Source: Acidimicrobiia bacterium
Lineage (GTDB): Bacteria > Actinomycetota > Acidimicrobiia > Acidimicrobiales > Poriferisodalaceae
Reading direction: 5' to 3'
Length of the DNA stretch: 64,000 bases
Assembly (NCBI GenBank): GCA_022820925.1
Contig: JAJEEO010000018.1
Coordinates: 1 to 64,000 of the forward strand
Notes under the pieces: generated by a model
The model's database searches: none
What the model was told of the DNA's origin: nothing
The model's input: only the letters and a program-made list of their open reading frames with translations
Shown here: positions 17,415 through 25,934 of the stretch, in pieces
Numbering within the stretch: position 1 is the stretch's first letter
Layout: each line of letters begins with the position of its first letter
Translations under genes and position numbers: made by a program

Positions 17415-17468
17415 GAGGCTGAGCCCCGGGCCCGAGCGGCCCGTGAGCGGAGCGAACAAGAGCGGGAA
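17415..17468. repeat. Dispersed repeat, copy B
   Basis: Blocks 17415-17425 and 17431-17468 match copy A at 2303-2313 and 2331-2368 in the same orientation. It fills most of the 82-bp gap between the IclR gene and hutH and ends 4 bp before the hutH ATG. Confidence 0.85.
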
Positions 17469-17492
17469 ACAACTGGCAATGCGCCGGAGCGT

Positions 17493-18230
17493 TCATCGTT
17501 CAGTGCCTCCAGCAGGAGCCGCGGGGGCGGAGAAGAGCGCGGCCGATGTGGCGATGGCTGCTTCGATGACGGCGTCGGCCGCCGTCTGCAGGCGGGGGCC
17601 AGTGAGCCGGTCGGCCGGGCCCAGCACGGACAGCGCGGCGATAGCACCGTCGGGACCGTGGACGGGAGCGCAGACCGCGGTGACGTCGGGCTCGATAGCG
17701 CCGGTATTGAACACAGGCGCTGGACGGGCGTCGCGGCCCAGGGGAGCGGCCAGCAGCGCCGTGCCCACAGCGGTGCCGTCGATGGGTACCGAGCGGCCCA
17801 CCCAGCCGACGTGACGGATCGCCCGGCGGCCTTCGACCGTGGCGATGTAGACGGCAGCGTCGCCGTCGCGCACGGCGAGGTATGCGGATTCCTCGGTGGC
17901 TTCCACCAGCCGTTCGAGCTCCGGCCCCGCAGCAGCCCGGAGCCGGGCGTAGGGACCGGATTGCAGCGACGCCAGAGCGGTGCGCACGAACGCGGGGCCC
18001 ACCGAGTACGAACCGGCCGCGTCCTTGACGAGATAGCCGCGGTCGGTCAGCACCCGCAGATGCCGCAGCGCCGTGCTGGCCGGCATGACCGTGCGGGCGG
18101 CTGCCGCGGTGAGGCTGAGCTCGCCGTTGGTGACCACGGTCTCGAGCAGCTCCAGCACCCGCTCTGCCGAGCGCGACCGGTGCAGCGGAGACGCAGCAGT
18201 AGTTTCACTATCTGAAATTGCTTGCTGCAT
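17493..18230 (-). CDS. IclR-family transcriptional regulator of the hut locus
   Basis: 245 aa. The N-terminal winged HTH (SRSAERVLELLETVV...LSLTAAAARTVMPASTALRHLRVLTDRGYL) is followed by the IclR effector-binding domain (AYLAVRDGDAAVYIATVEGRRAIRHVGWVGRSVPIDGTAVG, written here only as family-typical order). The start at 18230 (MQQAISD) is used because an upstream ATG at 18275 lies beyond the intergenic operator. It is divergent from hutU over 65 bp and upstream of hutH, so it most likely controls both directions in response to urocanate or another histidine catabolite. Confidence 0.92.
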   Translation of the reverse strand: MQQAISDSETTAASPLHRSRSAERVLELLETVVTNGELSLTAAAARTVMPASTALRHLRVLTDRGYLVKDAAGSYSVGPAFVRTALASLQSGPYARLRAAAGPELERLVEATEESAYLAVRDGDAAVYIATVEGRRAIRHVGWVGRSVPIDGTAVGTALLAAPLGRDARPAPVFNTGAIEPDVTAVCAPVHGPDGAIAALSVLGPADRLTGPRLQTAADAVIEAAIATSAALFSAPAAPAGGTER

Positions 18231-18231
18231 A

Positions 18232-18261
18232 TTGACAGCATAGGCCGAACCTCGGTAACGT
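18232..18261 (+). promoter_or_regulatory. Predicted promoter of the hutU operon
   Basis: A consensus TTGACA (18232-18237) is followed after 18 bp by TAACGT (18256-18261). Transcription would start near 18268, leaving roughly 28 nt before the hutU ATG. The -10 box abuts the palindrome at 18260-18275. Confidence 0.5.
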
Positions 18262-18275
18262 GCGGTGCACCGCAC
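18260..18275. promoter_or_regulatory. 16-bp perfect palindrome, candidate IclR operator
   Basis: GTGCGGTGCACCGCAC is its own reverse complement and lies between the divergent IclR gene and hutU, over the predicted -10 end and start site of the hutU promoter. A protein bound there would block hutU transcription. Confidence 0.6.
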
Positions 18276-18295
18276 ACCCGGCGTCGAGGTTGTCT

Positions 18296-19987
18296 ATGGC
18301 CACCAGCACAGAGCACGCCGCCAGCGCCCCGCCTGGCGGGGTGAGGGCTCCCACCGGCACGGCATTGACGTGCCGCAGCTGGCCCCAAGAGGCCGCCTTC
18401 CGGATGCTGCAGAACAATCTGGATCCCGAGGTGGCCGAGCGCCCCGACGAACTGGTCGTGTACGGGGGCACCGGTCGGGCGGCGCGATCATGGCCCGCCT
18501 TTCACGCCATGATCGGGGCGCTGACCGACCTGGCCGACGACGAGACCTTGCTGGTGCAGTCGGGCAAACCGGTCGGCGTCGTCCAGACGCATGAATGGGC
18601 GCCCCGGGTGCTCATCGCCAACTCCAACCTGGTGCCCGACTGGGGCACCTGGGACGAGTTCCGCCGGCTGGAGCATCTCGGCCTGACCATGTTCGGCCAG
18701 ATGACTGCCGGGTCGTGGATCTACATCGGCACGCAGGGGATCCTGCAGGGCACCTACGAGTGCTTCGGCGCCATCGCTCGCAAGCGCTTCGCCGGGTCGT
18801 TGGCAGGCACGCTCACGATCACCTCGGGGCTGGGCGGCATGGGCGGCGCTCAGCCGCTGGCCATCACCATGAACGAGGGAGTCGCCCTGTGCATCGAGGT
18901 CGACCCCGAGCGGGTCGCTCGACGGGTGGAGACCCGCTATCTCGACGTGGTCGCCGACGACTACGCCGATGCGCTCCGCCGGTGCGACGAGGCCGTGCAG
19001 GCCCGCCGCCCGCTGTCGGTCGGTTTGGTCGGCAACGCCGCCGACTTGCTGCCTCGCCTGCTGGTAGACGGCGTCGCGGCCGACATCGTCACCGATCAGA
19101 CCTCAGCGCACGACCCGCTCACCTATGTGCCCAACGACCTGTCGCCCGAGGCGTCCGAGGAGATGCGGCGCAACCAGCCCGACGAGCTCATTCGCCGCGC
19201 CCGGTCGGCCATGGCCACCCACGTGGAGGCGATGGTGGGCTTCCTCGACGCCGGTTCCGAGGTGTTCGATTACGGCAACAGCCTGCGCGCCGAGGCCGAG
19301 CTCGGCGGCTACGGGCGAGCCTTCGACTACCCGGGCTTCCTGCCTGCCTACATCCGGCCCCTGTTCTGCGAGGGCAAGGGACCCTTCCGCTGGGTTGCGC
19401 TGTCGGGCGACCCGGCCGACATCGCCGCCACTGACCGGGCGGTGCTCGAAGAGTTCCCCGACGACGAGCCGCTCAAGCGTTGGATCACCCTCGCCGGCGA
19501 GCGCGTCGCGTTCCAGGGCCTGCCGGCGAGGATCTGCTGGCTCGGCTACGGAGAGCGCCACCGGTTGGGATTGCGCTTCAACGAGCTGGTCGCTTCCGGC
19601 GAGATCAAGGCTCCGATCGTCATCGGTCGCGACCATCTCGACTCGGGATCGGTGGCGTCGCCCTACCGCGAGACCGAGGACATGGCAGACGGCAGCGACG
19701 CCATCGCCGACTGGCCGCTGCTCAACGCGATGGTCAACACCTCGTCGGGAGCGTCATGGGTGAGCATCCACCATGGCGGCGGGGTGGGCATCGGCCGTTC
19801 CATCCATGCCGGCCAGGTCAGCGTGGCCGACGGGACCGATCTCGCCGCGCAGAAGCTGGAGCGGGTGCTGCTCAACGACCCGGGCACGGGCGTCATGCGC
19901 CACGCCGACGCCGGTTACGACCGGGCGTGGGACGTGGCCGCCGAGCGCGGCGTGCAGATTCCATCGGACCGGCCGGCCACGCAATGA
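18296..19987 (+). CDS. hutU: Urocanate hydratase (urocanase)
   Basis: 563 aa. Converts urocanate to 4-imidazolone-5-propanoate using tightly bound NAD+. The family is plain from [20 protein letters not shown], the NAD-binding [31 protein letters not shown], the active-site Cys in [12 protein letters not shown] and [17 protein letters not shown]. The start at 18296 follows the predicted promoter; an in-frame ATG at 18260 would begin inside the operator. First gene of a five-gene unit running to 24609. Confidence 0.97.
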   Translation: MATSTEHAASAPPGGVRAPTGTALTCRSWPQEAAFRMLQNNLDPEVAERPDELVVYGGTGRAARSWPAFHAMIGALTDLADDETLLVQSGKPVGVVQTHEWAPRVLIANSNLVPDWGTWDEFRRLEHLGLTMFGQMTAGSWIYIGTQGILQGTYECFGAIARKRFAGSLAGTLTITSGLGGMGGAQPLAITMNEGVALCIEVDPERVARRVETRYLDVVADDYADALRRCDEAVQARRPLSVGLVGNAADLLPRLLVDGVAADIVTDQTSAHDPLTYVPNDLSPEASEEMRRNQPDELIRRARSAMATHVEAMVGFLDAGSEVFDYGNSLRAEAELGGYGRAFDYPGFLPAYIRPLFCEGKGPFRWVALSGDPADIAATDRAVLEEFPDDEPLKRWITLAGERVAFQGLPARICWLGYGERHRLGLRFNELVASGEIKAPIVIGRDHLDSGSVASPYRETEDMADGSDAIADWPLLNAMVNTSSGASWVSIHHGGGVGIGRSIHAGQVSVADGTDLAAQKLERVLLNDPGTGVMRHADAGYDRAWDVAAERGVQIPSDRPATQ

Positions 19988-20012
19988 AGCCCAGCGCACG
20001 AAGACACGCGAG

Positions 20013-20582
20013 ATGACCGTCCGGGAGATCCTCTCCATCGGCCACCCGGTGCTGCGAGAGTCGGCGGCCGCCGTGCCTTCAGCCGACATAGCCGGTGAGC
20101 GTGTGCAGGCCGTCATCGACGACCTCATCGACACGATGCGCCATGCCAACGGTGCGGGCTTGGCTGCCAACCAGATCGGCGAGACGGACCGCATCGTCGT
20201 CATCGAGGTGAATGACAACCCTCGCTACCCCTACAAGCCGCCGATCCCCTTGACCGTGGCCATCAACCCCGAGCTGGAAGCGCTCGACGACGAGACCGTG
20301 GTGATCAACGAGGGCTGCCTCTCGGTGCCGCTGCGCGGCGACGTAGAGCGCTCGGTCAACTTGGGAGTCCGCTACCTCGACCGCGATGGCAATCAGCACT
20401 GCATCACTGCACGCGGCTTGACCGCGGGTACTTGGCAGCACGAGTGCGACCATCTCGACGGCGTGCTGATCACCGACCGGGCTGACCCGTCCACCTTGTG
20501 CACCTGGGACGAGTTCGAACGCCACCACCGCGACGCGTTCATCGAGCGCATCACCCGCTTCAACCAGCAGGTGAGGTCATGA
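20013..20582 (+). CDS. Peptide deformylase homologue in the hut operon (candidate N-formylglutamate deformylase)
   Basis: 189 aa with all three deformylase motifs: NGAGLAANQIG (residues 46-56), EGCLSVP (100-106) and QHECDHLDG (142-150). The metal ligands are C102, H143 and H147 and the base is E144, so it should be active. The insert NPRYPYKPPIP and the C-terminal tail DPSTLCTWDEFERHHRDAF differ from the usual housekeeping ending. It lies 25 bp after hutU, and its stop overlaps hutF as ATGA. HutF makes N-formylglutamate, which needs a deformylase, and no HutG homologue is in the operon. An amino-acid deformylase role is therefore the favoured inference. A ribosomal peptide deformylase in an odd place is the alternative. 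Confidence 0.9.
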   Translation: MTVREILSIGHPVLRESAAAVPSADIAGERVQAVIDDLIDTMRHANGAGLAANQIGETDRIVVIEVNDNPRYPYKPPIPLTVAINPELEALDDETVVINEGCLSVPLRGDVERSVNLGVRYLDRDGNQHCITARGLTAGTWQHECDHLDGVLITDRADPSTLCTWDEFERHHRDAFIERITRFNQQVRS

Positions 20583-21946
20583 CCGCTCACTACTGGTGCG
20601 AGCTGGCCTGGCTCGGCGGTCCCCGCGCCTCCGAAGGCGTGGTGATAGCGGTCGACGGCGACCGGATCTCCGCGGTGTGCGTTGGCGTGCCGGTCCGGCC
20701 CGAGGGCGCCGTGCCGCTGGCGGGACTGACCTTGCCGGCGCTGGCCAACGCGCACAGCCACGCCTTCCACCGGGCCCTGCGGGGCCACACGCACGCTGGG
20801 CGGGGCAGCTTTTGGACGTGGCGTGACCTCATGTACCGGGTGGCGGGCCGGCTCGACCCTGACTCCTACCGCAGGCTGGCCCGGGCGGTGTTTGCAGAGA
20901 TGGCCCTGGCCGGAATCGGGACGGTCGGGGAGTTCCACTATGTCCATCACCGCCCCGGCGGGGATGCCTACGACGACCCCAATGCCATGGGCGCGGCGAT
21001 GGTGGACGCGGCCGCCGACGCCGGCATCCGCCTGACCTTGCTCGACACGCTGTACCTCCACGGCGGACTCGACTCCGCGCTGGACGGCGGCTATGGGCCG
21101 CTGGCACCTTCCCAAGCCCGCTTCGGCGACGGCAGCGCCGACCGGTGGATCGAGCGGGTCGAGCGCCTGGCCTCGATGGCATCCGGTCCGATGGTGAGGA
21201 TCGGCGCGGCGGTGCACTCCGTGAGGGCGGTCGATCCGCCATCGATCAAGGCGGCGGCGGACTGGTCACGCGAGGGCGGCGCCCCGCTGCACTTCCACGC
21301 TTCCGAGCAGCCTGCGGAGAACGAGCAGTGCATCGCCGTTCACGGCATGTCCCCCATCGAGGTGATCGCTCAAGCCGGAGGGCTCGGTCCGGGCACGACC
21401 GTGGTGCACGCCACGCATGCCAACGGGCGTGACCAGACCATGATCGGTGAGGCTGGCGCGTTCTGCTGCCTGTGCCCGTCCACCGAGCGGGACCTTGCCG
21501 ATGGCACGGGACCCAGCATCGGCTTGTCCCGCCAGGGCGCCGGACTGTGCCTCGGCTCGGATTCCCACGCCACCGTCGATCTCTTGGAAGAAGCCCGTAC
21601 GGTCGAGCTGGATCAGCGGGCGGCCTCTGGTGTCCGCGGCGTGTTCAGTACCGAGTCGCTGGCGGAGATGGCGACCTCAGGCGGCTGCCGATCGCTCGGT
21701 TGGCCGGAGGGAGGCCGGCTGGAGGCCGGCGCGCTCGCCGACTTCGCGACGGTGGGGCTCGACTCGGTGCGGACGGCCGGAGCTGACGCCGATTCCGCGC
21801 TGGCTGCGACGATCTTCGGTGCCTCCAGCGCCGATGTGCATCACCTCGTAGTGGGCGGCAGGACCGTCGTGCGCGACGGTCGCCACACAACGATCGATGT
21901 CGCGGCAGAGCTCGCATCGGCCATCACGGAGGTCACCGCGCCATGA
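20579..21946 (+). CDS. hutF: Formimidoylglutamate deiminase
   Basis: 455 aa amidohydrolase that converts N-formimino-L-glutamate to N-formyl-L-glutamate and ammonia. The amidohydrolase metal sites are NAHSHAFHRALRGHT, the HFHASEQPAENEQC histidine, VVHATHAN and the Asp in LCLGSDSHAT. The SFWTWRDLMYR and EFHYVHHRPGG stretches are specific to HutF rather than to guanine or cytosine deaminases. ATGA overlaps at both ends couple it to the deformylase-like gene and hutI. Confidence 0.95.
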   Translation: MTAHYWCELAWLGGPRASEGVVIAVDGDRISAVCVGVPVRPEGAVPLAGLTLPALANAHSHAFHRALRGHTHAGRGSFWTWRDLMYRVAGRLDPDSYRRLARAVFAEMALAGIGTVGEFHYVHHRPGGDAYDDPNAMGAAMVDAAADAGIRLTLLDTLYLHGGLDSALDGGYGPLAPSQARFGDGSADRWIERVERLASMASGPMVRIGAAVHSVRAVDPPSIKAAADWSREGGAPLHFHASEQPAENEQCIAVHGMSPIEVIAQAGGLGPGTTVVHATHANGRDQTMIGEAGAFCCLCPSTERDLADGTGPSIGLSRQGAGLCLGSDSHATVDLLEEARTVELDQRAASGVRGVFSTESLAEMATSGGCRSLGWPEGGRLEAGALADFATVGLDSVRTAGADADSALAATIFGASSADVHHLVVGGRTVVRDGRHTTIDVAAELASAITEVTAP

Positions 21947-23121
21947 CGTTGGTGATTGACAACATCGGTGAGCTGGTCACCAATGACCCCGCGCTGGGGG
22001 ATGGCCCGCTGGGCGTGGTGACCGATGCTTCGGTGGTCATCGACGACGACATGGTGGTGGCGGTGGGCCCGTCGGGCGCCGTCGCGGACGAGTGTCTCGA
22101 CGTCGGAGGCCGGTGCGTGCTGCCGGGATTCGTCGACTCCCACACCCACTTGGTGTTCGCTGGCGACCGCTCAGAGGAGTTCACCCGCCGGATGGCAGGC
22201 GAGCCCTACGACGGCGGCGGGATCCGGGTCACCACTGAGGCCACCCGCGGCGCCGGCCGCGACGCTCTGGCGGCATCGCTCGACCAGCGGTTGGCCGAGA
22301 CGCACCGGGCGGGCACGACCACGGTGGAGATCAAGACCGGTTACGGGCTGTCACTCGACTCCGAAGTCGAGTTGGCGTTGCTGGCCGCCGAGGTCACTCC
22401 CGAAGCCACGTTTCTCGGGGCCCACCTGCTGCCCAGCGAGTACGCGGGACGTGCCGACGACTACATCGACCTGGTGTGCGGGCCGATGCTCGACGCAGTC
22501 CGCGATCACGTCCGCTGGATCGACGTGTTCTGCGAGACCGGCGCATTCGACACCGACCAGTCCCGCAGAGTGCTCGAGGCGGGTCGGGCTGCCGGACTGG
22601 GCTTGCGTGTGCACGGCAACCAGCTCGGCCACGGACCGGGCGTGCAGCTCGCCGTCGAGATGGACGCCGCGTCGGTGGACCACTGCACCTACCTCTCTGA
22701 CGACGACATCGAGGCCCTGGCGGGCAGCGACACCGTGGCCACATTCCTGCCGGCCACCGACTTCTCCACCCGCCAGCCCTACCCGGATGCCCGGCGGGCC
22801 ATCGATGCCGGGGTCAAGGTGGCGATGGCCTCCAACTGCAACCCGGGCTCGAGCTACACGACGTCCATCTCGTTCTGCATTGCGATGGCAGTGCGCGACA
22901 TGGGCATGACGATCGACGAAGCCGTCGCCGCGGTGACGGTCGGCGGAGCAGTCGCGCTGGGCCGGACTGACGTTGGGCGGCTCACCAACGGCAGTCCGGC
23001 TCACGTGACCATCCTGGATGCACCCAGCCGCCACCATCTCGCCTACCGGCCCGGTGTCCCCTTGATCTGGCGGACTCTGGGTGCCGACTACCGGCTCCCG
23101 CCCGCCGACGAACAGACGTGA
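21943..23121 (+). CDS. hutI: Imidazolonepropionase
   Basis: 392 aa amidohydrolase that opens the imidazolone ring to give N-formiminoglutamate, the HutF substrate. Motifs are GFVDSHTHLVFAGDRSEEF, TTVEIKTGYGLSLDSE, VHGNQLGHGPGVQLA and the metal Asp region MASNCNPGSSYTTS. ATG 21943 overlaps the hutF stop by 4 bp. With hutH, hutU and hutF it completes histidine breakdown to N-formylglutamate. Confidence 0.97.
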   Translation: MTLVIDNIGELVTNDPALGDGPLGVVTDASVVIDDDMVVAVGPSGAVADECLDVGGRCVLPGFVDSHTHLVFAGDRSEEFTRRMAGEPYDGGGIRVTTEATRGAGRDALAASLDQRLAETHRAGTTTVEIKTGYGLSLDSEVELALLAAEVTPEATFLGAHLLPSEYAGRADDYIDLVCGPMLDAVRDHVRWIDVFCETGAFDTDQSRRVLEAGRAAGLGLRVHGNQLGHGPGVQLAVEMDAASVDHCTYLSDDDIEALAGSDTVATFLPATDFSTRQPYPDARRAIDAGVKVAMASNCNPGSSYTTSISFCIAMAVRDMGMTIDEAVAAVTVGGAVALGRTDVGRLTNGSPAHVTILDAPSRHHLAYRPGVPLIWRTLGADYRLPPADEQT

Positions 23122-23145
23122 TCCCTGACTGAAAGAAGGACAGCC

Positions 23146-24609
23146 ATGACCGACACCATCCACAATCCGACAGAGCACAACCAGTGGTACCCGTTCGCCA
23201 ACCGGCCCCTGCCGCCGGAGGTGAACGGCCAGGCGGTCAACCCCGCCGCCATCCCGGTGTTCGACGCTGTGCCATTGCCGCCCCACGCCCGTTTCGTGGT
23301 GGTGGGTGCGGGCGTGCACGGGCTGTCGAGCGCCTACCACTTTGCCATGTACCTCGAGCGCACCGGCAAGGGCTCCGGCAGCGACGTGGTGCTGATCGAC
23401 AAGCAGGGCCCTGGCGCAGGTGCCACCGGGTTGGCCTGCGGCTGTGTCCGCAACATGTACATGACCGGGCCGCTGCACGCCATCCTGCGGGCCAGCGTGG
23501 AGGTGTGGGAATCCGACCCGGTGAACCTCGGCTTCCAGCAGGTCGGCTACGTGTCGGTGGGCGAGGCCAACCAAACCGACGACTACCTGAAGCTGCAGGC
23601 GTCCCAGGCTGCCAGCGGCTACCCCTCCGACGTCTACACCGGTGCAGAGGCCCGTGCCTTCCTCACCAACCTGTGGCCCGACTTCAAGACCGAGAACTGC
23701 GACGTGGTGCTGCACGAGCACCGCTCCGGTTACGCCGGCACGCACCTGGCCGTGTGGGGTCTCGACCAGAAATGCCGCCAGTGGGGCGTGCAGCGGGTGT
23801 ACGGCGCCACCGTGACCGGCTACCAGTTCGACAACTCGGGCTCGGTCACTGCCGTCGAGACCACCCAGGGTTCGATTGCGTGCGAGCAGGTCGTCGTGGG
23901 TGCGGGGGCGTGGACGCCGACGCATTGGGAGTGGCTCGGCGGCCCCAGCCAGCTCGACGTGCTGTACCCCGACGGGCACGTCGAGGAGCAGATGGACATG
24001 TGGACCTATTGGCGGCTGCTCGAGGGCGAGGTGCTGCTGCCGCCCGGCGTCGACTTTCGCACTGCCCAGCACCGCGATTCGCCGGTGCTGCACGTGGAGC
24101 TCATGAACACGCCCGTGTACTCACCCGACGGCCGGTTCCTCAAGGACCACTTCTACTCCTACACGCGCTACGCAGCGGAGCGGGTGGGCGCACCCGGCCT
24201 GCAGGGCGGGACGATCCCGATCAAGATCGGGCCGCGGGCGGCAGTGGAGCCCTACGGCCACCTGAACGACGAGTACCAGGCCGAGGAGTGGTTCGCCGAC
24301 TACTACTGCGCCACGCTGGGCATGTTGTTCAAGCGGCTGGAAGATCTGCGGCCGTACTTCAAGGAGCGCCGCAACGGCGGCATCGGTGCCTTCACCCCCG
24401 ACAACGTGCCGGTGTTCGACTACGTGGCCGACAACGCCTGGGTGATCGCCGACTCCAACCACGGGTTCAAGATGATCGGCGTGGGCAAGCTCACCGCCGA
24501 GATGATGGTGCACGGCGCCAAGCCCGACGAGCTCAAGCCGTTCACGCTGGACCGCTACCGCACCGGCGGCACCTTCGGCGACCGCAACTCCAACTGCCCC
24601 TGGGTCTGA
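23146..24609 (+). CDS. FAD-dependent oxidoreductase of the DAO/sarcosine oxidase-like family
   Basis: 487 aa. An atypical N-terminal extension of about 45 residues precedes the dinucleotide-binding fold FVVVGAGVHGLSSAYHFAMYL. Other DAO-family parts are GPGAGATGLACGCVRNMYMTG, a VVVGAGAWTPTHWEWLGG segment and a C-terminal GIGAFTPDNVPVFDYVADNAWVIADSNHGFKMIGVGKL. It would oxidise an amine or N-methyl amino acid. It follows hutI by 24 bp with a good Shine-Dalgarno (GAAGGA), so it probably belongs to the hut operon. It may act on an N-methylated histidine derivative, but the substrate is not deducible. Confidence 0.88.
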   Translation: MTDTIHNPTEHNQWYPFANRPLPPEVNGQAVNPAAIPVFDAVPLPPHARFVVVGAGVHGLSSAYHFAMYLERTGKGSGSDVVLIDKQGPGAGATGLACGCVRNMYMTGPLHAILRASVEVWESDPVNLGFQQVGYVSVGEANQTDDYLKLQASQAASGYPSDVYTGAEARAFLTNLWPDFKTENCDVVLHEHRSGYAGTHLAVWGLDQKCRQWGVQRVYGATVTGYQFDNSGSVTAVETTQGSIACEQVVVGAGAWTPTHWEWLGGPSQLDVLYPDGHVEEQMDMWTYWRLLEGEVLLPPGVDFRTAQHRDSPVLHVELMNTPVYSPDGRFLKDHFYSYTRYAAERVGAPGLQGGTIPIKIGPRAAVEPYGHLNDEYQAEEWFADYYCATLGMLFKRLEDLRPYFKERRNGGIGAFTPDNVPVFDYVADNAWVIADSNHGFKMIGVGKLTAEMMVHGAKPDELKPFTLDRYRTGGTFGDRNSNCPWV

Positions 24610-24645
24610 CCCCGCTGGTCTCGCGGCGCCGGGCGCCGCGGGATG

Positions 24646-25902
24646 TCACTGCAGTTCAGCGAGGCGAGCCGTCGGTCGGTCGTTGCGGCGCGCCACCACC
24701 CGGGTCAACCCCAGGGTCCGGCCTTGGTCCCCGGCGAGCATGTCGGCTTCGTCGCTGGGCTTGCCGAGGTGTTCTGACCACGACAGGTCCGACGCCATCC
24801 AGTGTCTCCACCCGTCGGGCATCAGGTCGGCCAGCTCCACATCCACCAGCCCGCTTCGTTCCCAGTGACGCTGCCACCAGGCGGGGCTGTGAAAGCTGAA
24901 CAAGGCTGGCTCCCAGTACTGCCCCAGGTGCGCTGGCACCGCGTTCGACGTGAGTTCTTCGACCAGTCCAGGCACCACGATGCCCAGCTGGCCGCCGGGC
25001 TGGATGAGCCGGGCCAGGTGTTGTTCGAGGTAGAGGTCGTCGGTCCCGAAGTAGTGATAGGCATCGATGCACACCACCGCATCGAAGAACCCGTCGGCGA
25101 ACGGCAGCTCGTGTGCGTTGGCCCGGATGGGAAAGACCCTGTCTTCGACGCCTGCAGCGCGGATGCGGCCGAAGTTGTCGCTGGCGTCGATCCACAGGTC
25201 TGCGGCCCACACCTGCACGCCGAACTCCTTGGCGAGGAAGATGGAGCTGAGCGCTCTACCGCAGCCCAAGTCCAGGATGCGCATGGTCGAGTTGAGATCC
25301 ATGCACCCCGACAATGACTCCGTCAGCCACAGCGGGTTGGGCCCCATCATGTTCTCGACGACCCACGCCGGGTCGTAGTTCGCCGACCGGGGAAATCCTG
25401 CGTATGCGACTTCGTATCGGCTCGGGTTGGCGTCGATGAAGGGTGGCGGGTTGTCGGTGTCGACCAGGGTGCAGAGTTGGTCCAGGCACATGTGGTAGCC
25501 GGCGGCCACCTGGTGCACTTCCGGGCTCTTGTCTCCCAAGTCGACCCTCAGCGTGAGATGCGTGCCGGTCGGGGTCGGTTCGAGGCTGAACGTGAGCAGC
25601 TCGTCGTCCCACTCCCAGGCAAAGGTGCTGGACGGGTCCCAGGTGACGATGCGACCGGTGAGCACCGTGTCCTCGATGCGGTACTTGGCGATCACGTCAT
25701 CCCAGAACGGCGCTGTGACCTCGGCTCCTGCCTCCCGCGGCCCGACAATGTCACACGGCATCCAGTGACGGAGCTGGCCGCTCTCGGTCAGCGCGTGCCA
25801 CACACGCTCCGGTGGGCGCGCCAGCTCGCGTTCGAACCGGAGGCTCGTCGTGCCGTCGCTGTGGCGCACGATCTCGCCGAGTCGATGGGCTGGCTGGCTC
25901 AT
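24646..25902 (-). CDS. SRPBCC (AHSA1-like) domain fused to SAM methyltransferase
   Basis: 418 aa. Residues 10-145 are an activator-of-Hsp90/START-type fold (SLRFERELARPPERVWHALTESGQLRHWMPCDIVG...TFAWEWDDELLTFSLEPTPTGT shows the typical order). About 205-400 is a class I methyltransferase with the SAM motif ILDLGCGRALSSIFLAKEFGVQVWAADLW and the acidic DGFFDAVVCIDAYHYFG. No standard enzyme with this pairing comes to mind. The START-like domain could hold a small hydrophobic substrate for methylation. It lies 32 bp downstream of pheA on the same strand. Confidence 0.87.
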   Translation of the reverse strand: MSQPAHRLGEIVRHSDGTTSLRFERELARPPERVWHALTESGQLRHWMPCDIVGPREAGAEVTAPFWDDVIAKYRIEDTVLTGRIVTWDPSSTFAWEWDDELLTFSLEPTPTGTHLTLRVDLGDKSPEVHQVAAGYHMCLDQLCTLVDTDNPPPFIDANPSRYEVAYAGFPRSANYDPAWVVENMMGPNPLWLTESLSGCMDLNSTMRILDLGCGRALSSIFLAKEFGVQVWAADLWIDASDNFGRIRAAGVEDRVFPIRANAHELPFADGFFDAVVCIDAYHYFGTDDLYLEQHLARLIQPGGQLGIVVPGLVEELTSNAVPAHLGQYWEPALFSFHSPAWWQRHWERSGLVDVELADLMPDGWRHWMASDLSWSEHLGKPSDEADMLAGDQGRTLGLTRVVARRNDRPTARLAELQ

Positions 25903-25934
25903 ATTCGACCGCTCTCGGCAGACGCCGGCACTGG

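Noticed and set aside
17411..17647. N-terminal extension of hutH to ATG 17647
   Set aside because: It would overlap the IclR gene and translate a dispersed repeat; the conserved protein starts at 17410.
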